In this document: positions 23,543 to 31,029 of the stretch, piece after piece
How positions within the stretch are numbered: position 1 is the first letter of the stretch
How the letters are laid out: each line of letters begins with the position of its first letter
DNA from: PALSA-1355 sp031400775
Lineage (GTDB): Bacteria > Planctomycetota > Planctomycetia > Pirellulales > PALSA-1355
DNA: 33,312 nt
NCBI GenBank assembly: GCA_031400775.1
Contig: JANNQN010000385.1
Span: forward strand, 1 to 33,312
Direction of reading: 5' to 3'
Program-made: the position numbers and the translations under genes
Notes under the pieces: generated by a model
The model's input: the letters and a program-made list of their open reading frames with translations, nothing else
What the model was told of the DNA's origin: nothing
The model's database searches: none

Positions 23543-24808
23543 ATGAAGCTCGGCCGAATACTCGGGATTGCGTTTCTCGCCGCCATCTGCCTGCAGGCGT
23601 TGCCGGCGTTATCCGATGGCCTGGTCCGCGACGGCGTCGGCCCTATTTCCACGGGTCGCGGGGGCACGAATCAGGCCTTCGCCGACAATGCCGCCATCAT
23701 TCTCGACAATCCCGGTTCGCTGGTGAACGTCGAAGGCACCGGCCTGTTTGAGATCGGCGCCGACACCGTCATTACGTCGGTTGACTACTCGAACCCGTTC
23801 AACGACGTGAACAGCAAGATTCGTCCCTTGCCGATGCCCGTCTTGGGCTACGTACACAAGAGCGAAGACTGCCGCTGGGCATGGGGCATCGGAGCATTCG
23901 CTCCGGCCGGCTTCGGCGCGGCCTACGGCAATTTGACAAATCCGCTCTTGGGGTCGAACGAGTATAAATCGATCGGCGGCCTGGCCAAGGTCCTGCCCGC
24001 GCTCTCCTATCGCGTTAACGACCGGCTGAGCATCGGTATCTCGGTCGGCGTCGCGTTCAGTCACGTGGAATTGGACGGGCCGCTGTTCGTGCAAACCGGG
24101 CCTTTTGCCGGACTGCCCGCGATCGTCGAGCTGCAAGGCACGGGCGCGGCTCCGACCGGTTCGGTCGGCATGCAATATCAGATTTCCGATAGCACGGTGC
24201 TGGGAGCCTCGTATACGGAGCAAACGAACTTCAATCTGCGGGGCGGAGTCCATGCCATCCTGCTGCCCGGCTTTCCGATCGTCAGCGACTTCGATACCAA
24301 GATCCGCTTGAAATGGCCGCGCTCAGTCGCCGTGGGTCTCAAGCACGAGTTCTGCCCGCACCATCGCGTCTCGGCTGACGTAATCTGGTACGACTGGGCG
24401 CATGCTTTCGACAATCTTGGCCTCGAGTTGTCGGGCTCATCGAACCCGTTAATTACGACCACGATCCGTGACCAGTTCCCAATGAATTGGACCAATTCGG
24501 TCTCGACACGGCTGGGATACGAATGGATGCCGACCAATCGCGACACGTTGCGCGGCGGCTACGTGTATCACGGCAGTCCAGTGCCCGACTCGACGCTCAA
24601 CCCGTACTTGGATGGCGTATTGAATCACGCGTTCAGCGTCGGCTATAGCCGTAGCTACCAGCGGTTCATCTTGAACGCCGCCTACCAGTACAACTTTGGC
24701 AAGCATCGCCACGTGGTCGACAGCTCGCTCGTGGGCGGCGATTTCGACAATTCGTCGCTCAGTGCCCAAGCGCATTTCGCCATGTTCAGCGTATTGGTTC
24801 CCTTCTAG
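23543..24808 (+). CDS. FadL/OMPP1-type outer-membrane transport protein
   Basis: The 421-residue product has a signal peptide (MKLGRILGIAFLAAICLQAL) and mature start near DGLVRDGVGPISTGRGGTNQ, matching the opening of FadL/TodX channels, which move long-chain fatty acids or other hydrophobic compounds across the outer membrane. AFADNAAIILDNPGSLV, FGAAYGN, GVAFSH, ASYTEQTNFNLRGG and the many alternating-residue strands are consistent with a 14-strand barrel. The C terminus ends in a hydrophobic strand, MFSVLVPF, with the terminal Phe expected for BAM-dependent assembly. The ATG at 23543 has GGAG ~9 nt upstream. The preceding ~200 bp contain no gene. A terpenoid or lipid substrate would fit the neighbourhood but is only a guess. 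Confidence 0.88.
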   Translation: MKLGRILGIAFLAAICLQALPALSDGLVRDGVGPISTGRGGTNQAFADNAAIILDNPGSLVNVEGTGLFEIGADTVITSVDYSNPFNDVNSKIRPLPMPVLGYVHKSEDCRWAWGIGAFAPAGFGAAYGNLTNPLLGSNEYKSIGGLAKVLPALSYRVNDRLSIGISVGVAFSHVELDGPLFVQTGPFAGLPAIVELQGTGAAPTGSVGMQYQISDSTVLGASYTEQTNFNLRGGVHAILLPGFPIVSDFDTKIRLKWPRSVAVGLKHEFCPHHRVSADVIWYDWAHAFDNLGLELSGSSNPLITTTIRDQFPMNWTNSVSTRLGYEWMPTNRDTLRGGYVYHGSPVPDSTLNPYLDGVLNHAFSVGYSRSYQRFILNAAYQYNFGKHRHVVDSSLVGGDFDNSSLSAQAHFAMFSVLVPF

Positions 24809-24985
24809 CGGATCGGCCCCGCGGCAACCGAGCTCGCCGCGCAAACTGGCGTCATTGGCCGGAACACCGCCGTTCCAGCGCGACCGTCGAGCTCGCGCCG
24901 CACTTGCGCCGCTCGGGATGCCCCCGCCTCTAAGGGCTGTTAGAATGCAGAAAAGGTGCGACCCCGGCCGCCGTTCGCTGGCACG

Positions 24986-26965
24986 ATGAATACAGACGAA
25001 TCCCTTCGGACCGCCCTCGAGCATCACCAGGCTGGGCGATTGCAGCAAGCGGAGCAACTCTACCGGCAGATTCTGCAGGTCAATCCAGTGCACTCGCAGG
25101 CAATGCACCTATTGGGCGTCTTGGCCTCGCAGACCGGGCAGCAGCGACTGGCCATTAAGTTAATCTCCGATGCGATTCATCTCGACGACGGCAACGCGGC
25201 CATGCACGTGAACCTGGGCGAGGCCTATCGCGAGGACGGCCAGGTCGACCAGGCACAGGCGTGCTACACAACCGCCGCGCGGCTGGATCGCCGCATGCCG
25301 CACCCGCATTTCTACCTGGGCATGCTGCACGAGCGACGCGGCGACCTGCAATCCGCCGTGGAATGCTATCGCTACGCGGTCTTGCTCAAACCGGACTATG
25401 CCCAGGCGCATTTCTCCTTGGGTAACCTGTTGCGACAGGCGGGTGATTCGCAGGCGGCCTCTGCCAGCTTCGAGCGTGCGGTCGAAAGTGATCCAGGCTT
25501 TTGCGAGGCGCTCTTGAACCTGGGAAGCCTGTCGCGAGAGTGCGGTCGCATCGACGAAGCCCGCGCTTATTTGCGCCGCGCCATTCAACTTCGACCCGAC
25601 GTGGCCGAGGGGCACTTCTTCTTGGGCAACCTGGAAGGTGCTGAGAGCAACTGGCCGCTGGCGATCGGATGCTACGAAAACGCCGTGCGGCTGAACCCCA
25701 ATATGGCCGTGGCTCAGGCCAGGCTTGGCGCGGCGCTACAGACACAGAAGAAACTTGGGGCGGCGATGGCCCGATATCGCATAGCCATCCAGTTGCAGGG
25801 GGACTACGGCGAAGCCTATTTCAACCTGGGCACGGCACTGGCCGAATTGGGACGCATCGACGAAGCGGTCGAGCAGTATGAGTTGGCCGCGCATCACACT
25901 CCCGACTTTATCGCGGCGCATATCAACCTGGGCGCCATCTACCAGGATCGCGGCCAAGAGGAACAGGCACTCGAGCACATCGAACGCGCCTTGGCCATCG
26001 ATCCCGACGCCGCCGATCCGCACTTCAACCGGGCGCTGATCCTGCTCCGCCGCGGCGAGCTGACGGCCGGCTGGGTCGACTATCAAGCCCGTTTGCGATT
26101 GCCGACGTTTCCGGTGAGGCTACGTGAAGAGCCGCTGTGGGACGGGGCGCCGATTCCTGGGAAAACCCTGCTGGTGCATGCCGAACAGGGGCTGGGCGAT
26201 ACGCTGCAATTCATCCGCTATCTCCCCTTCGCCGAGCAACTCTCGGGCAAGGTCGTGCTGCAAGTGCAAGACGTTTTGGTTCCGCTGCTGAAGCAAGCCA
26301 CGGTGGACCCTATATTTCAGGATGCGCTCTACGGATACGACGATCCGCTGCCGCCTTTCGACTATCAGATTCCCATCATGAGCTTGCCTGGCGTGGCCGG
26401 CACGACCATGGACAACATTCCAGCGCCGATCCCCTACCTGTCGATCGGCGAAGAGTCCATCCAGAATTGGCGGCAGCGGCTGAGCGACCTGGGCGGCTTC
26501 CGCGTGGGCATTGTGTGGAAGGGAAGCAGCACGCACACCAGCGACAAGGCCCGATCGATTCCGCTGGCCGAGTTCGCGCCGCTGGCGCGTGTGCGCGGCG
26601 TTTCCTTGCTGAGCTTGCAGAAGCGCGACGGCTTGGAGCAACTCGAGGGCATCGACTTCCTGGTGCGCCTGCTCGACGACGATTGGGACCGGACGGCTGG
26701 GCCGTTTGTCGATACGGCGGCAATAATGAAAAATCTGGACCTGGTCATCACCGCCGACACGGCGGCCGCGCATCTGGCCGGCGCCTTGGGCGTGCCCGTG
26801 TGGGTCGCACTTGGCACGCGCGCCGATTGGCGCTGGGTTCTCGAGCGCGAGGACACGCCCTGGTATCCGACAATGCGTCTGTTTCGCCAGACCCGCGCGG
26901 GCGACTGGACGGAAGTCTTCTCCCGCATCGCCGCGGCGCTGCAAGAGTTAATAGGCGATCTCTGA
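24986..26965 (+). CDS. TPR-repeat protein with C-terminal glycosyltransferase-9-like domain
   Basis: The 659-residue product has about eleven tetratricopeptide repeats (~residues 5-370), each with the W/L-G-Y-A-F-A-P-type spacing, as in HFYLGMLHERRGDLQSAVEC and FNLGTALAELGRIDEAVEQY. The C-terminal ~270 residues (GKTLLVHAEQGLGDTLQFIR, RVGIVWKGSSTH, ARSIPLAEFAPLA, FVDTAAIMKNLDLVITADTA, AAHLAGALGVPVWVALG) match the ADP-heptose/GT9-like fold often fused to TPRs in planctomycetes. Such proteins are thought to glycosylate proteins or envelope polymers; the acceptor here is unknown. No signal peptide or membrane helix is seen. The ATG at 24986 is preferred over a GTG at 24956, but the ribosome binding site is weak. 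A possible -10 box (TTAGAAT) lies ~50 nt upstream. Confidence 0.88.
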   Translation: MNTDESLRTALEHHQAGRLQQAEQLYRQILQVNPVHSQAMHLLGVLASQTGQQRLAIKLISDAIHLDDGNAAMHVNLGEAYREDGQVDQAQACYTTAARLDRRMPHPHFYLGMLHERRGDLQSAVECYRYAVLLKPDYAQAHFSLGNLLRQAGDSQAASASFERAVESDPGFCEALLNLGSLSRECGRIDEARAYLRRAIQLRPDVAEGHFFLGNLEGAESNWPLAIGCYENAVRLNPNMAVAQARLGAALQTQKKLGAAMARYRIAIQLQGDYGEAYFNLGTALAELGRIDEAVEQYELAAHHTPDFIAAHINLGAIYQDRGQEEQALEHIERALAIDPDAADPHFNRALILLRRGELTAGWVDYQARLRLPTFPVRLREEPLWDGAPIPGKTLLVHAEQGLGDTLQFIRYLPFAEQLSGKVVLQVQDVLVPLLKQATVDPIFQDALYGYDDPLPPFDYQIPIMSLPGVAGTTMDNIPAPIPYLSIGEESIQNWRQRLSDLGGFRVGIVWKGSSTHTSDKARSIPLAEFAPLARVRGVSLLSLQKRDGLEQLEGIDFLVRLLDDDWDRTAGPFVDTAAIMKNLDLVITADTAAAHLAGALGVPVWVALGTRADWRWVLEREDTPWYPTMRLFRQTRAGDWTEVFSRIAAALQELIGDL

Positions 26966-27238
26966 AGAAGAGGACGAGGCAGGCTTTTACGAAGTGGTAA
27001 CCGTTCACGGGTCGGGCACTGCTTCGATAGATCGGACGAGCCGCGACTTTCGGCAGTTGCTACTCGTCGCGGCCCAAGCCTGCTTCTTTGCCTGCCGGCT
27101 TTCGAGCGGCGGGCACACGGGATGGTCGGATAGTCCCTGAGCCCGGCAACGGTCCCATGAGCTTTTGACACCCAAGGGAATCTGGCGGAAGTGGGGACGT
27201 GGCTTACGGCCACGGCCACTGAGTCTCTTGCAGGGGCT

Positions 27239-27276
27239 TGCCACGCGGAACCCGATATTGTTGTTTTCGTTCGTCG
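27239..27276 (-). repeat. Putative DGR template-repeat fragment (3' end)
   Basis: Read on the minus strand, these 38 bp align without gaps to 27603-27640 inside the FGE-like gene with 30 identities. Seven of the 8 differences lie at adenines of this copy (A to G four times, A to T twice, A to C once); the eighth is C to T. Only 13 of its 38 bases are A. The last 15 bases, GGGTTCCGCGTGGCA, are identical and would include the homing-initiation region. In one frame it reads TNENNNIGFRVA, rich in AAY codons, as DGR templates are. Homology ends abruptly at 27276, where an Avd-like fragment begins, so the 5' part of the template is lost. No function should be assumed without a reverse transcriptase. 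Confidence 0.65.
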
Positions 27277-27303
27277 AGCCAATCGTACCAGTTGACCAGC
27301 ACG
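27276..27303 (-). pseudogene. Avd-like 5' fragment joined to the template-repeat fragment
   Basis: The 28-bp block reads VLVNWYDWL on the minus strand. It matches 3861-3888 (VLVKWYDWL) with 26 of 28 identities. The frame continues only into the template fragment and stops after QWPWP, with an in-frame TGA 12 nt before the GTG. A deletion inside an ancestral avd-to-template interval is the simplest explanation. Confidence 0.55.
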
Positions 27304-27368
27304 CTCGGCGGCGCTCACCAGGGGATAGATGCCAGATCAATCCCAGCGATCCGTCATGAGAGTTTCCT

Positions 27369-27440
27369 TCGTCGTGTCGTCGTGTCGTCGTGGTGAAATA
27401 AAACCGAGAACAAAACCACAACGACACGACGGCACAACGA
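27369..27440. repeat. Long imperfect inverted repeat (hairpin)
   Basis: The left arm at 27369-27393 is built of TCGTCGTG/TCGTG units, and the right arm is at 27416-27440. They pair over 25 bp with three non-Watson-Crick positions around a 22-nt AT-rich loop. Neither arm is followed by a T run, so it is not an ordinary terminator. It lies between the GC hairpin repeat and the Avd-like fragment. It could be a structural RNA element, a recombination hotspot or a small mobile palindrome. Confidence 0.7.
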
Positions 27441-27450
27441 AAATGAAAAA

Positions 27451-27525
27451 TCGCGCGCCGGCGACTGACGCCACCGGCGGGAACGAAGAGAAAAAGGGTA
27501 GAAGAGCAAAAGAACAAAGGGCTAC
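27451..27525 (-). repeat. Copy 2 of the dispersed repeat (pyrimidine tract and GC hairpin)
   Basis: Read on the minus strand, it starts at the stop codon of the FGE-like gene (AAGTAG) and runs through TTTGCTCTT, TACCCTTTTTC and a GC-rich imperfect hairpin (GCCGG...CCGGC) to GGCGCGCGA. It aligns with 3732-3804 over its whole length, with the hairpin more degenerate here. The shared position, directly after a PEP-CTERM-type gene end and before an Avd-like fragment, argues for common descent rather than chance. Confidence 0.7.
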
Positions 27526-28491
27526 TTGAACCGCTTCCTGAGCACCCATATCAACCCACAGGCGATGACCGCTATCACTGCTGTACTTGGCTCAGGGACG
27601 GATGCCACGCGGAACCCAACATTGACGTTCTCGAGCGCCGCGGGAAGGCTCCCCCGGTTCGAGGACTGCAAGGCGGACGCGAAGAAGTTGTTGAACGCAC
27701 CGCCCCGCAAGCCCCGATACGAACCGAACACAGCTTCGTTCCATTGATAAACGTTGCCACCCATGTCGAACGCGCCATAGGGACTCGTCGTGCCCGTGTA
27801 CGCGCCAACGTCGGTCAGATTGGCCACGGCGTTATTGTAATTCGCATGGTTACCTAACCCGGTCGGACCGCTCGCCGTCGGGACCAGGCTGCTGCCGGTC
27901 GGGTACAGATTATACGTACTGTTGCCGGGGTTGTAGTAGGCTGCCTTGTACCACTCGTTTTCCGTTGGCAGCCGGACCTGCGATCCCGCGTTATGCGTGA
28001 GCGGGGGAGTGACCGGTATGCCACCTCCGCCCAAGGCTTCCCAGCGCGTAGGCCCCCGTCTCCGTATCGCCGCTGCCCTGGCCGTTGTTGAGCCAATTGG
28101 CGAAGCGAATCGCGTCGTACCAAGTGGTGTAATTCGCCGGATGGTCTCCGCGGGTCCCAATGACGCCGTACTTGCTGCCGCTCGGATTGCCGGCGGTGAA
28201 ACTGATTCCGCCATACGTGGGGTTGCTCATGTTGCCGTTGTAGAGAAACAGCGTATTGGCGCCGCCGGTATCTTTGGCATTCAGAAACTCCACGTACTGG
28301 CTGGCGGTGACATCTTTCGTGCCGATGTTATAGACGTAAGGCACGGCACCGAAGAGTGAGCCCGTCGCGGGATCCTTGGCATTGCCGGCATTGCCGACCG
28401 GGGACCACTGCATGCTGACGGCCGAAGCAGTCAGAGGCGCGACGAGAGAGATCGCGCAGAAAAGAAGTAGCGAAGCGAAAGTGCGGTGCAA
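27522..28491 (-). pseudogene. FGE/SUMF1-fold PEP-CTERM protein, frameshifted; candidate DGR target
   Basis: The start is a TTG at 28491 with GGGGAG 7 nt upstream, followed by a signal peptide (FASLLLFCAISLVAPLTASA). Frame 1 encodes QWSPVGNAGN, IGTKDVTASQYVEFLN, TTWYDAIRFANWLNNGQG up to TGAYAL. The continuation PVTPPLTHNAGSQVRLPTEN, EWYKAAYY, YGAFDMGGNVYQWNE, RGLRGGAFNN and NVNVGFRVAS lies in another frame, so one indel falls between about 28025 and 28045. The fold is that of formylglycine-generating enzyme / C-type lectin-like proteins, used as variable proteins by many DGRs. The C terminus VPEPSTAVIAVIACGLIWVL plus RKRFK is a PEP-CTERM sorting signal for exosortase-dependent surface display. 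Catalytic FGE cysteines are not seen, so it is probably a structural or binding protein. A sequencing error could mimic the frameshift. Confidence 0.8.
27603..27640 (-). repeat. Putative DGR variable-repeat end inside the FGE-like gene
   Basis: This minus-strand segment encodes the last variable-type residues and the invariant GFRVA of the FGE-like domain, and is the partner of the template-like fragment at 27239-27276. Differences are concentrated at template adenines (7 of 8). Upstream of 27640 no similarity to the template side remains, because that side has been replaced by Avd-like sequence. Confidence 0.6.
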
Positions 28492-28736
28492 CAGCGGACT
28501 CCCCGTGAGGACTTTGCCGACAGTTTACCAGTCGCCAGCCCCGCCGGCGGAAACCGGCCCCCAGGGCAGAACATCCTCAAAATAACCGCGACTGCGAGCA
28601 AATCAAGTAATTCTACGCCCCCCGCCATAAAAACCTAAAACAACTTGCTCTCGGGCGCGAGATTGGCGGCTGGCAGCGACGGTGGGGCAGGCTCTTGGGA
28701 TGGCAAACCGGAGCTTCGCTCTCGCCGGTCGTCAGC
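28492..28736. other. Intergenic region upstream of the FGE-like gene
   Basis: The stretch contains the strong ribosome binding site of the FGE-like gene (GGGGAG, minus strand, about 28499-28504). A short palindrome, CGGCGGAAACCGG, lies around 28550-28560. I see no further gene; plus-strand open frames here have no start signals and no recognisable motif. Confidence 0.4.
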
Positions 28737-28814
28737 TCAGTGGCCCCACTTGTATTTGGCCTTCTTGCCGTTCTTGGAGTTTACAGCAAGCGCCCGCGCC
28801 GAAATCCGTTTCAT
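28737..28814 (-). CDS. Possible 25-residue basic peptide coupled to the toxin gene
   Basis: The ATG overlaps the toxin stop codon as ATGA, the usual arrangement for translational coupling. The product begins MKRISARALAVNSKNG and ends KKAKYKWGH. It is strongly basic. No homologue comes to mind and the length is near what chance would allow, so this is a candidate only. Confidence 0.2.
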   Translation of the reverse strand: MKRISARALAVNSKNGKKAKYKWGH

Positions 28815-29119
28815 GTCATTCGCTCAAGCCAATAGAATGGCTTGCGTCGAACATGGCTGATGGCGATGACCAACGTTTCTTCGGGCTGATAGCGATAGAT
28901 GACCACGTATGGGAAGCGGCTCACAAGACAGCGACGAACATCATCCCGGCCGGCGAACTGTTCCAACCGTCCAAACAGCAAAGGATCGGTCCGAATCCGC
29001 TCAAATGCGCCTGCCAGTTCCTGCAAGAACTCATCGCCCAAGTTCGGGCGTTGTTCGTCGTACCAGACGGCTGCTTCGATAACTTCGAGTTCAGCCGCTG
29101 TCAGAACCCGAAAGATCAA
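28811..29119 (-). CDS. RelE/ParE-family toxin
   Basis: The 102-residue product has the ParE/RelE pattern: LTAAELEVIEAAVWYDEQRP followed by LGDEFLQELAGAFERIRTDP, then VRRCLVSRFPYVVIYRYQPE and AISHVRRKPFYW, with basic residues in the C-terminal strands. ParE members poison DNA gyrase, while RelE members cut mRNA at the ribosome. The R-F-P-Y-x-V-x-Y motif fits the ParE-like branch. The start is a TTG at 29119 overlapping the antitoxin stop as TTGA, with GGTGAGG just upstream, so expression depends on the antitoxin gene. It forms a standard two-gene antitoxin-first operon. Confidence 0.88.
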   Translation of the reverse strand: MIFRVLTAAELEVIEAAVWYDEQRPNLGDEFLQELAGAFERIRTDPLLFGRLEQFAGRDDVRRCLVSRFPYVVIYRYQPEETLVIAISHVRRKPFYWLERMT

Positions 29120-29376
29120 GACCTCACCTTTTGCGACCGTCTCTCGGTGAGTTGCTGTCGAATGCGAATGAGGGCCAAATCGGCGTCGACGGCTTTTATT
29201 TCACCTCGGTCATAAGCGGCCAAACGGCGCTCGATCTCGTCAGCCCAAGCCGCGGCGATGTCAGGAGACGCGAAACTGCCGCTGGAAAGACTCTGCTCCA
29301 ACGCATCTGCCACGTAGGCGCGATCTTCGGGACCGAGCGACAGGGCTTGTTCGACGATTTGGTCTCGGTTGACCAT
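29116..29376 (-). CDS. Addiction-module antitoxin
   Basis: The 86-residue product MVNRDQIVEQALSLGPEDRA continues with YVADALEQSL, IAAAWADEIERRLAAYDRGE and IKAVDADLALIRIRQQL. This is the pattern of the TIGR02574-type addiction-module antitoxins that pair with RelE/ParE toxins: an N-terminal helix for dimerisation or DNA contact and a C-terminal helix that wraps the toxin, with EI(E)RR...G(E/K)...A...V as landmark. The ATG at 29376 has AAAGGAG about 10 nt upstream. The reading frame stays open upstream to 30159, but that part overlaps the DUF1080 gene and is not coding. The pair probably autoregulates. Confidence 0.85.
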   Translation of the reverse strand: MVNRDQIVEQALSLGPEDRAYVADALEQSLSSGSFASPDIAAAWADEIERRLAAYDRGEIKAVDADLALIRIRQQLTERRSQKVRS

Positions 29377-29563
29377 AGTTTCTGGACTCCTTTGCTGAGG
29401 ATTATTCTCCCATGTTTTCGGATGCGCGTCGAGCGTTTTATTGATGATCGCAGGCGTCGGGATGCTCGACCGGGAACCGCACGTCGCGCAGCAGGCGTGC
29501 CAGGCAGAATTGCAGCAGCACGTTGCCGTCGACCATGTACTTGCGATCAGCGTACACGAGGTG
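29377..29563 (-). other. Gap with possible coding remnant
   Basis: A minus-strand frame from about 29555 to 29440 reads YADRKYMVDGNVLLQFCLAR followed by LLRDVRFPVEHPDACDHQ and a stop. Its composition is protein-like, but it has no start signal and begins just after the DUF1080 stop. It may be a remnant of a lost gene or read-through sequence. I cannot assign it. Confidence 0.25.
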
Positions 29564-30205
29564 TTACGGCAAAACGCGCAAGCGAATGTCTTTGAAATCG
29601 AGCCGGGTGCCGTGATTCTGCAAGCCCACGTAGCCCGTGGTGCGCGTGATGCCCGGATGCTCGGCTTCCCGGTCCTTGTGCTCGTCGAGATTGGCGTCGA
29701 TGATCGGCGTGTCGTTAAGCTTGACTTGTACCTTGCGGCGATCGCAGACGATCTGCATCTTCTGCCACTCACCGGCCTTCTTGCTGGCGCGGACCTTCGG
29801 CGCCGCGACTCCGTACAGGCTGCCGCAATACTGATAGGGCTGCAACTTGGCGTACTCGGGTGCGTCGTCGTCGAGAATCTGAATTTCCATGCCGGCAAAG
29901 GCCGGGTTCCCCTCGTGCGGTGCCCGCAGGAACACACCGCTGTTGCCACCGGGCGGCACGCGAAACTGCAACTCGATTTCAAAGTTGGCATAAGGATCTG
30001 CCGTCGACAGCCACCCGCCTCCGCCGCCGCTGCAATACAGCATTCCGTCTTCGACCTTCCAACTGTCCATCGCGCCCTCAACGGCCTTCCAGCCCGCCAG
30101 ATCGACGCCACCGAACAGCGTCTTCCAGTCTTCGGCTCGGACGTGTTGCGCGTCGGCAAACCAGGTCAGGGCAAGCGCCGCGAGTAGGACAGTCGGACGA
30201 TGCAT
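29564..30205 (-). CDS. DUF1080 (3-keto-disaccharide hydrolase) family secreted protein
   Basis: The 213-residue product has a signal peptide (TVLLAALALTWFADAQHVRA). It shows the DUF1080 signature: WKTLFGGVDLAGWKAVEG, WKVEDGMLYCSGGGGGWLST, FEIELQFRVPPGGNSGVFLR, GMEIQILDD, YQYCGSLYGV, GEWQKMQIVCDRRKVQVKLN, and finally GYVGLQNHGTRLDFKDIRLR. The fold is a concanavalin-like beta-sandwich. Characterised relatives hydrolyse 3-keto-disaccharides, but most planctomycete members, which are numerous, are untested. Its location should be periplasmic. No partner gene such as a Gfo/Idh oxidoreductase lies beside it here, although the secreted TIM-barrel isomerase at 7443-8351 belongs to a family often found with it. 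Confidence 0.9.
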   Translation of the reverse strand: MHRPTVLLAALALTWFADAQHVRAEDWKTLFGGVDLAGWKAVEGAMDSWKVEDGMLYCSGGGGGWLSTADPYANFEIELQFRVPPGGNSGVFLRAPHEGNPAFAGMEIQILDDDAPEYAKLQPYQYCGSLYGVAAPKVRASKKAGEWQKMQIVCDRRKVQVKLNDTPIIDANLDEHKDREAEHPGITRTTGYVGLQNHGTRLDFKDIRLRVLP

Positions 30206-30309
30206 CGTGGATTCTCCGGGCAGCTCGAGCGAAAGTTGGTTCTAAGTGAAAGGGTTCGACGATCGAGCCATTTAGCGTAATCGTCGCCATCGGCCGCGGC
30301 AACTGGGCG

Positions 30310-30807
30310 TCAGTCGACGCTTGGATCCAGGTCGCAAACCGCGACATTGCCGAAGCATTCGTCGACCTCGATCCGCACTTGCTCCGGTCGGCTACCGGTA
30401 AGAACCGCCAAATCATCGCTCAGCCGCCCGGCGATATACCGAGCCAGCAGTTCCGAGGTGGTGTTGGGCACCGGCAGCAGAATGCAGTCGCCCCGCGGAA
30501 AAACCCAGCGGCGGTCGCGAAACGTCGCCTCGACCTCGCGCTCGTTGGCGGTCACGCGGATCAAGGGATGCTCGGTCGGCAAGAGCATGTGGTGATCGAG
30601 CTCGTCGACGATCGTTCGCAGCGTGTCGCGCAGGGCGATAAAGTCCACGACGTAGTGGTTTTCGTCCAGCGGTCCGCCGACTTCGGCCGAGACACGATAA
30701 TTGTGGCCGTGCAGTCGCTCGCAGACGTCGCCGTCGTAGGTGATGAAGTGCCCGGCGCTGAACACCAGGTAGTCTTTCGAGATGCGAACGTGAAACCGCG
30801 AAGCCAC
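30310..30807 (-). CDS. 6-pyruvoyl-tetrahydropterin synthase / QueD homologue
   Basis: The 165-residue product has the zinc ligands H20 (VFSAGH), H33 and H35 (LHGH), the catalytic Cys in DVCERLHGHNY (C29) and an Asp-His pair in VDELDHHMLL. DPSVD ends the protein, and TTSELLARYI plus VRIEVDEC give the substrate-binding Glu region. The family converts dihydroneopterin triphosphate to either 6-pyruvoyl-tetrahydropterin or, as QueD, 6-carboxy-tetrahydropterin for queuosine. The presence of CxxxHGH favours the QueD-type chemistry, but the sequence alone cannot decide. I chose the GTG at 30807, with AGGAA 7 nt upstream; the frame's ATG at 30918 would add 37 Arg/Pro-rich residues unlike the family. 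No other queuosine gene is in the window. Confidence 0.88.
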   Translation of the reverse strand: MASRFHVRISKDYLVFSAGHFITYDGDVCERLHGHNYRVSAEVGGPLDENHYVVDFIALRDTLRTIVDELDHHMLLPTEHPLIRVTANEREVEATFRDRRWVFPRGDCILLPVPNTTSELLARYIAGRLSDDLAVLTGSRPEQVRIEVDECFGNVAVCDLDPSVD

Positions 30808-31029
30808 GGGAAGTTCCTGGAGTTCGAATATCGTCCCGGCCCGAGGCACGCCAGGCGCGGCCCGCCTCTTTGCCAATCGAAAAGGCGATTTGAGTATGCT
30901 GCTATGGTATTCTAGCACGCCTCGGACACCGTGCGAATTGCGATCATTCAGCGAATTTTTTGCGTTTGAATCGAAGACCAGTCAGAATATGCGAGCCAGT
31001 GACGTTCAAACTATAAGCCGGGAGCACAT

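Noticed and set aside
26434..27318. 294-residue minus-strand ORF overlapping the TPR gene end and the DGR relic
   Set aside because: It is Ser/Arg-rich, crosses an intergenic region and has no motif. Only the template-like fragment nearby is informative, and that lies in a different frame.
26966..28736. Search for a DGR or group II reverse transcriptase
   Set aside because: No frame on either strand shows the YxDD-type or other reverse transcriptase blocks. The locus is therefore called a relic, not a working DGR.
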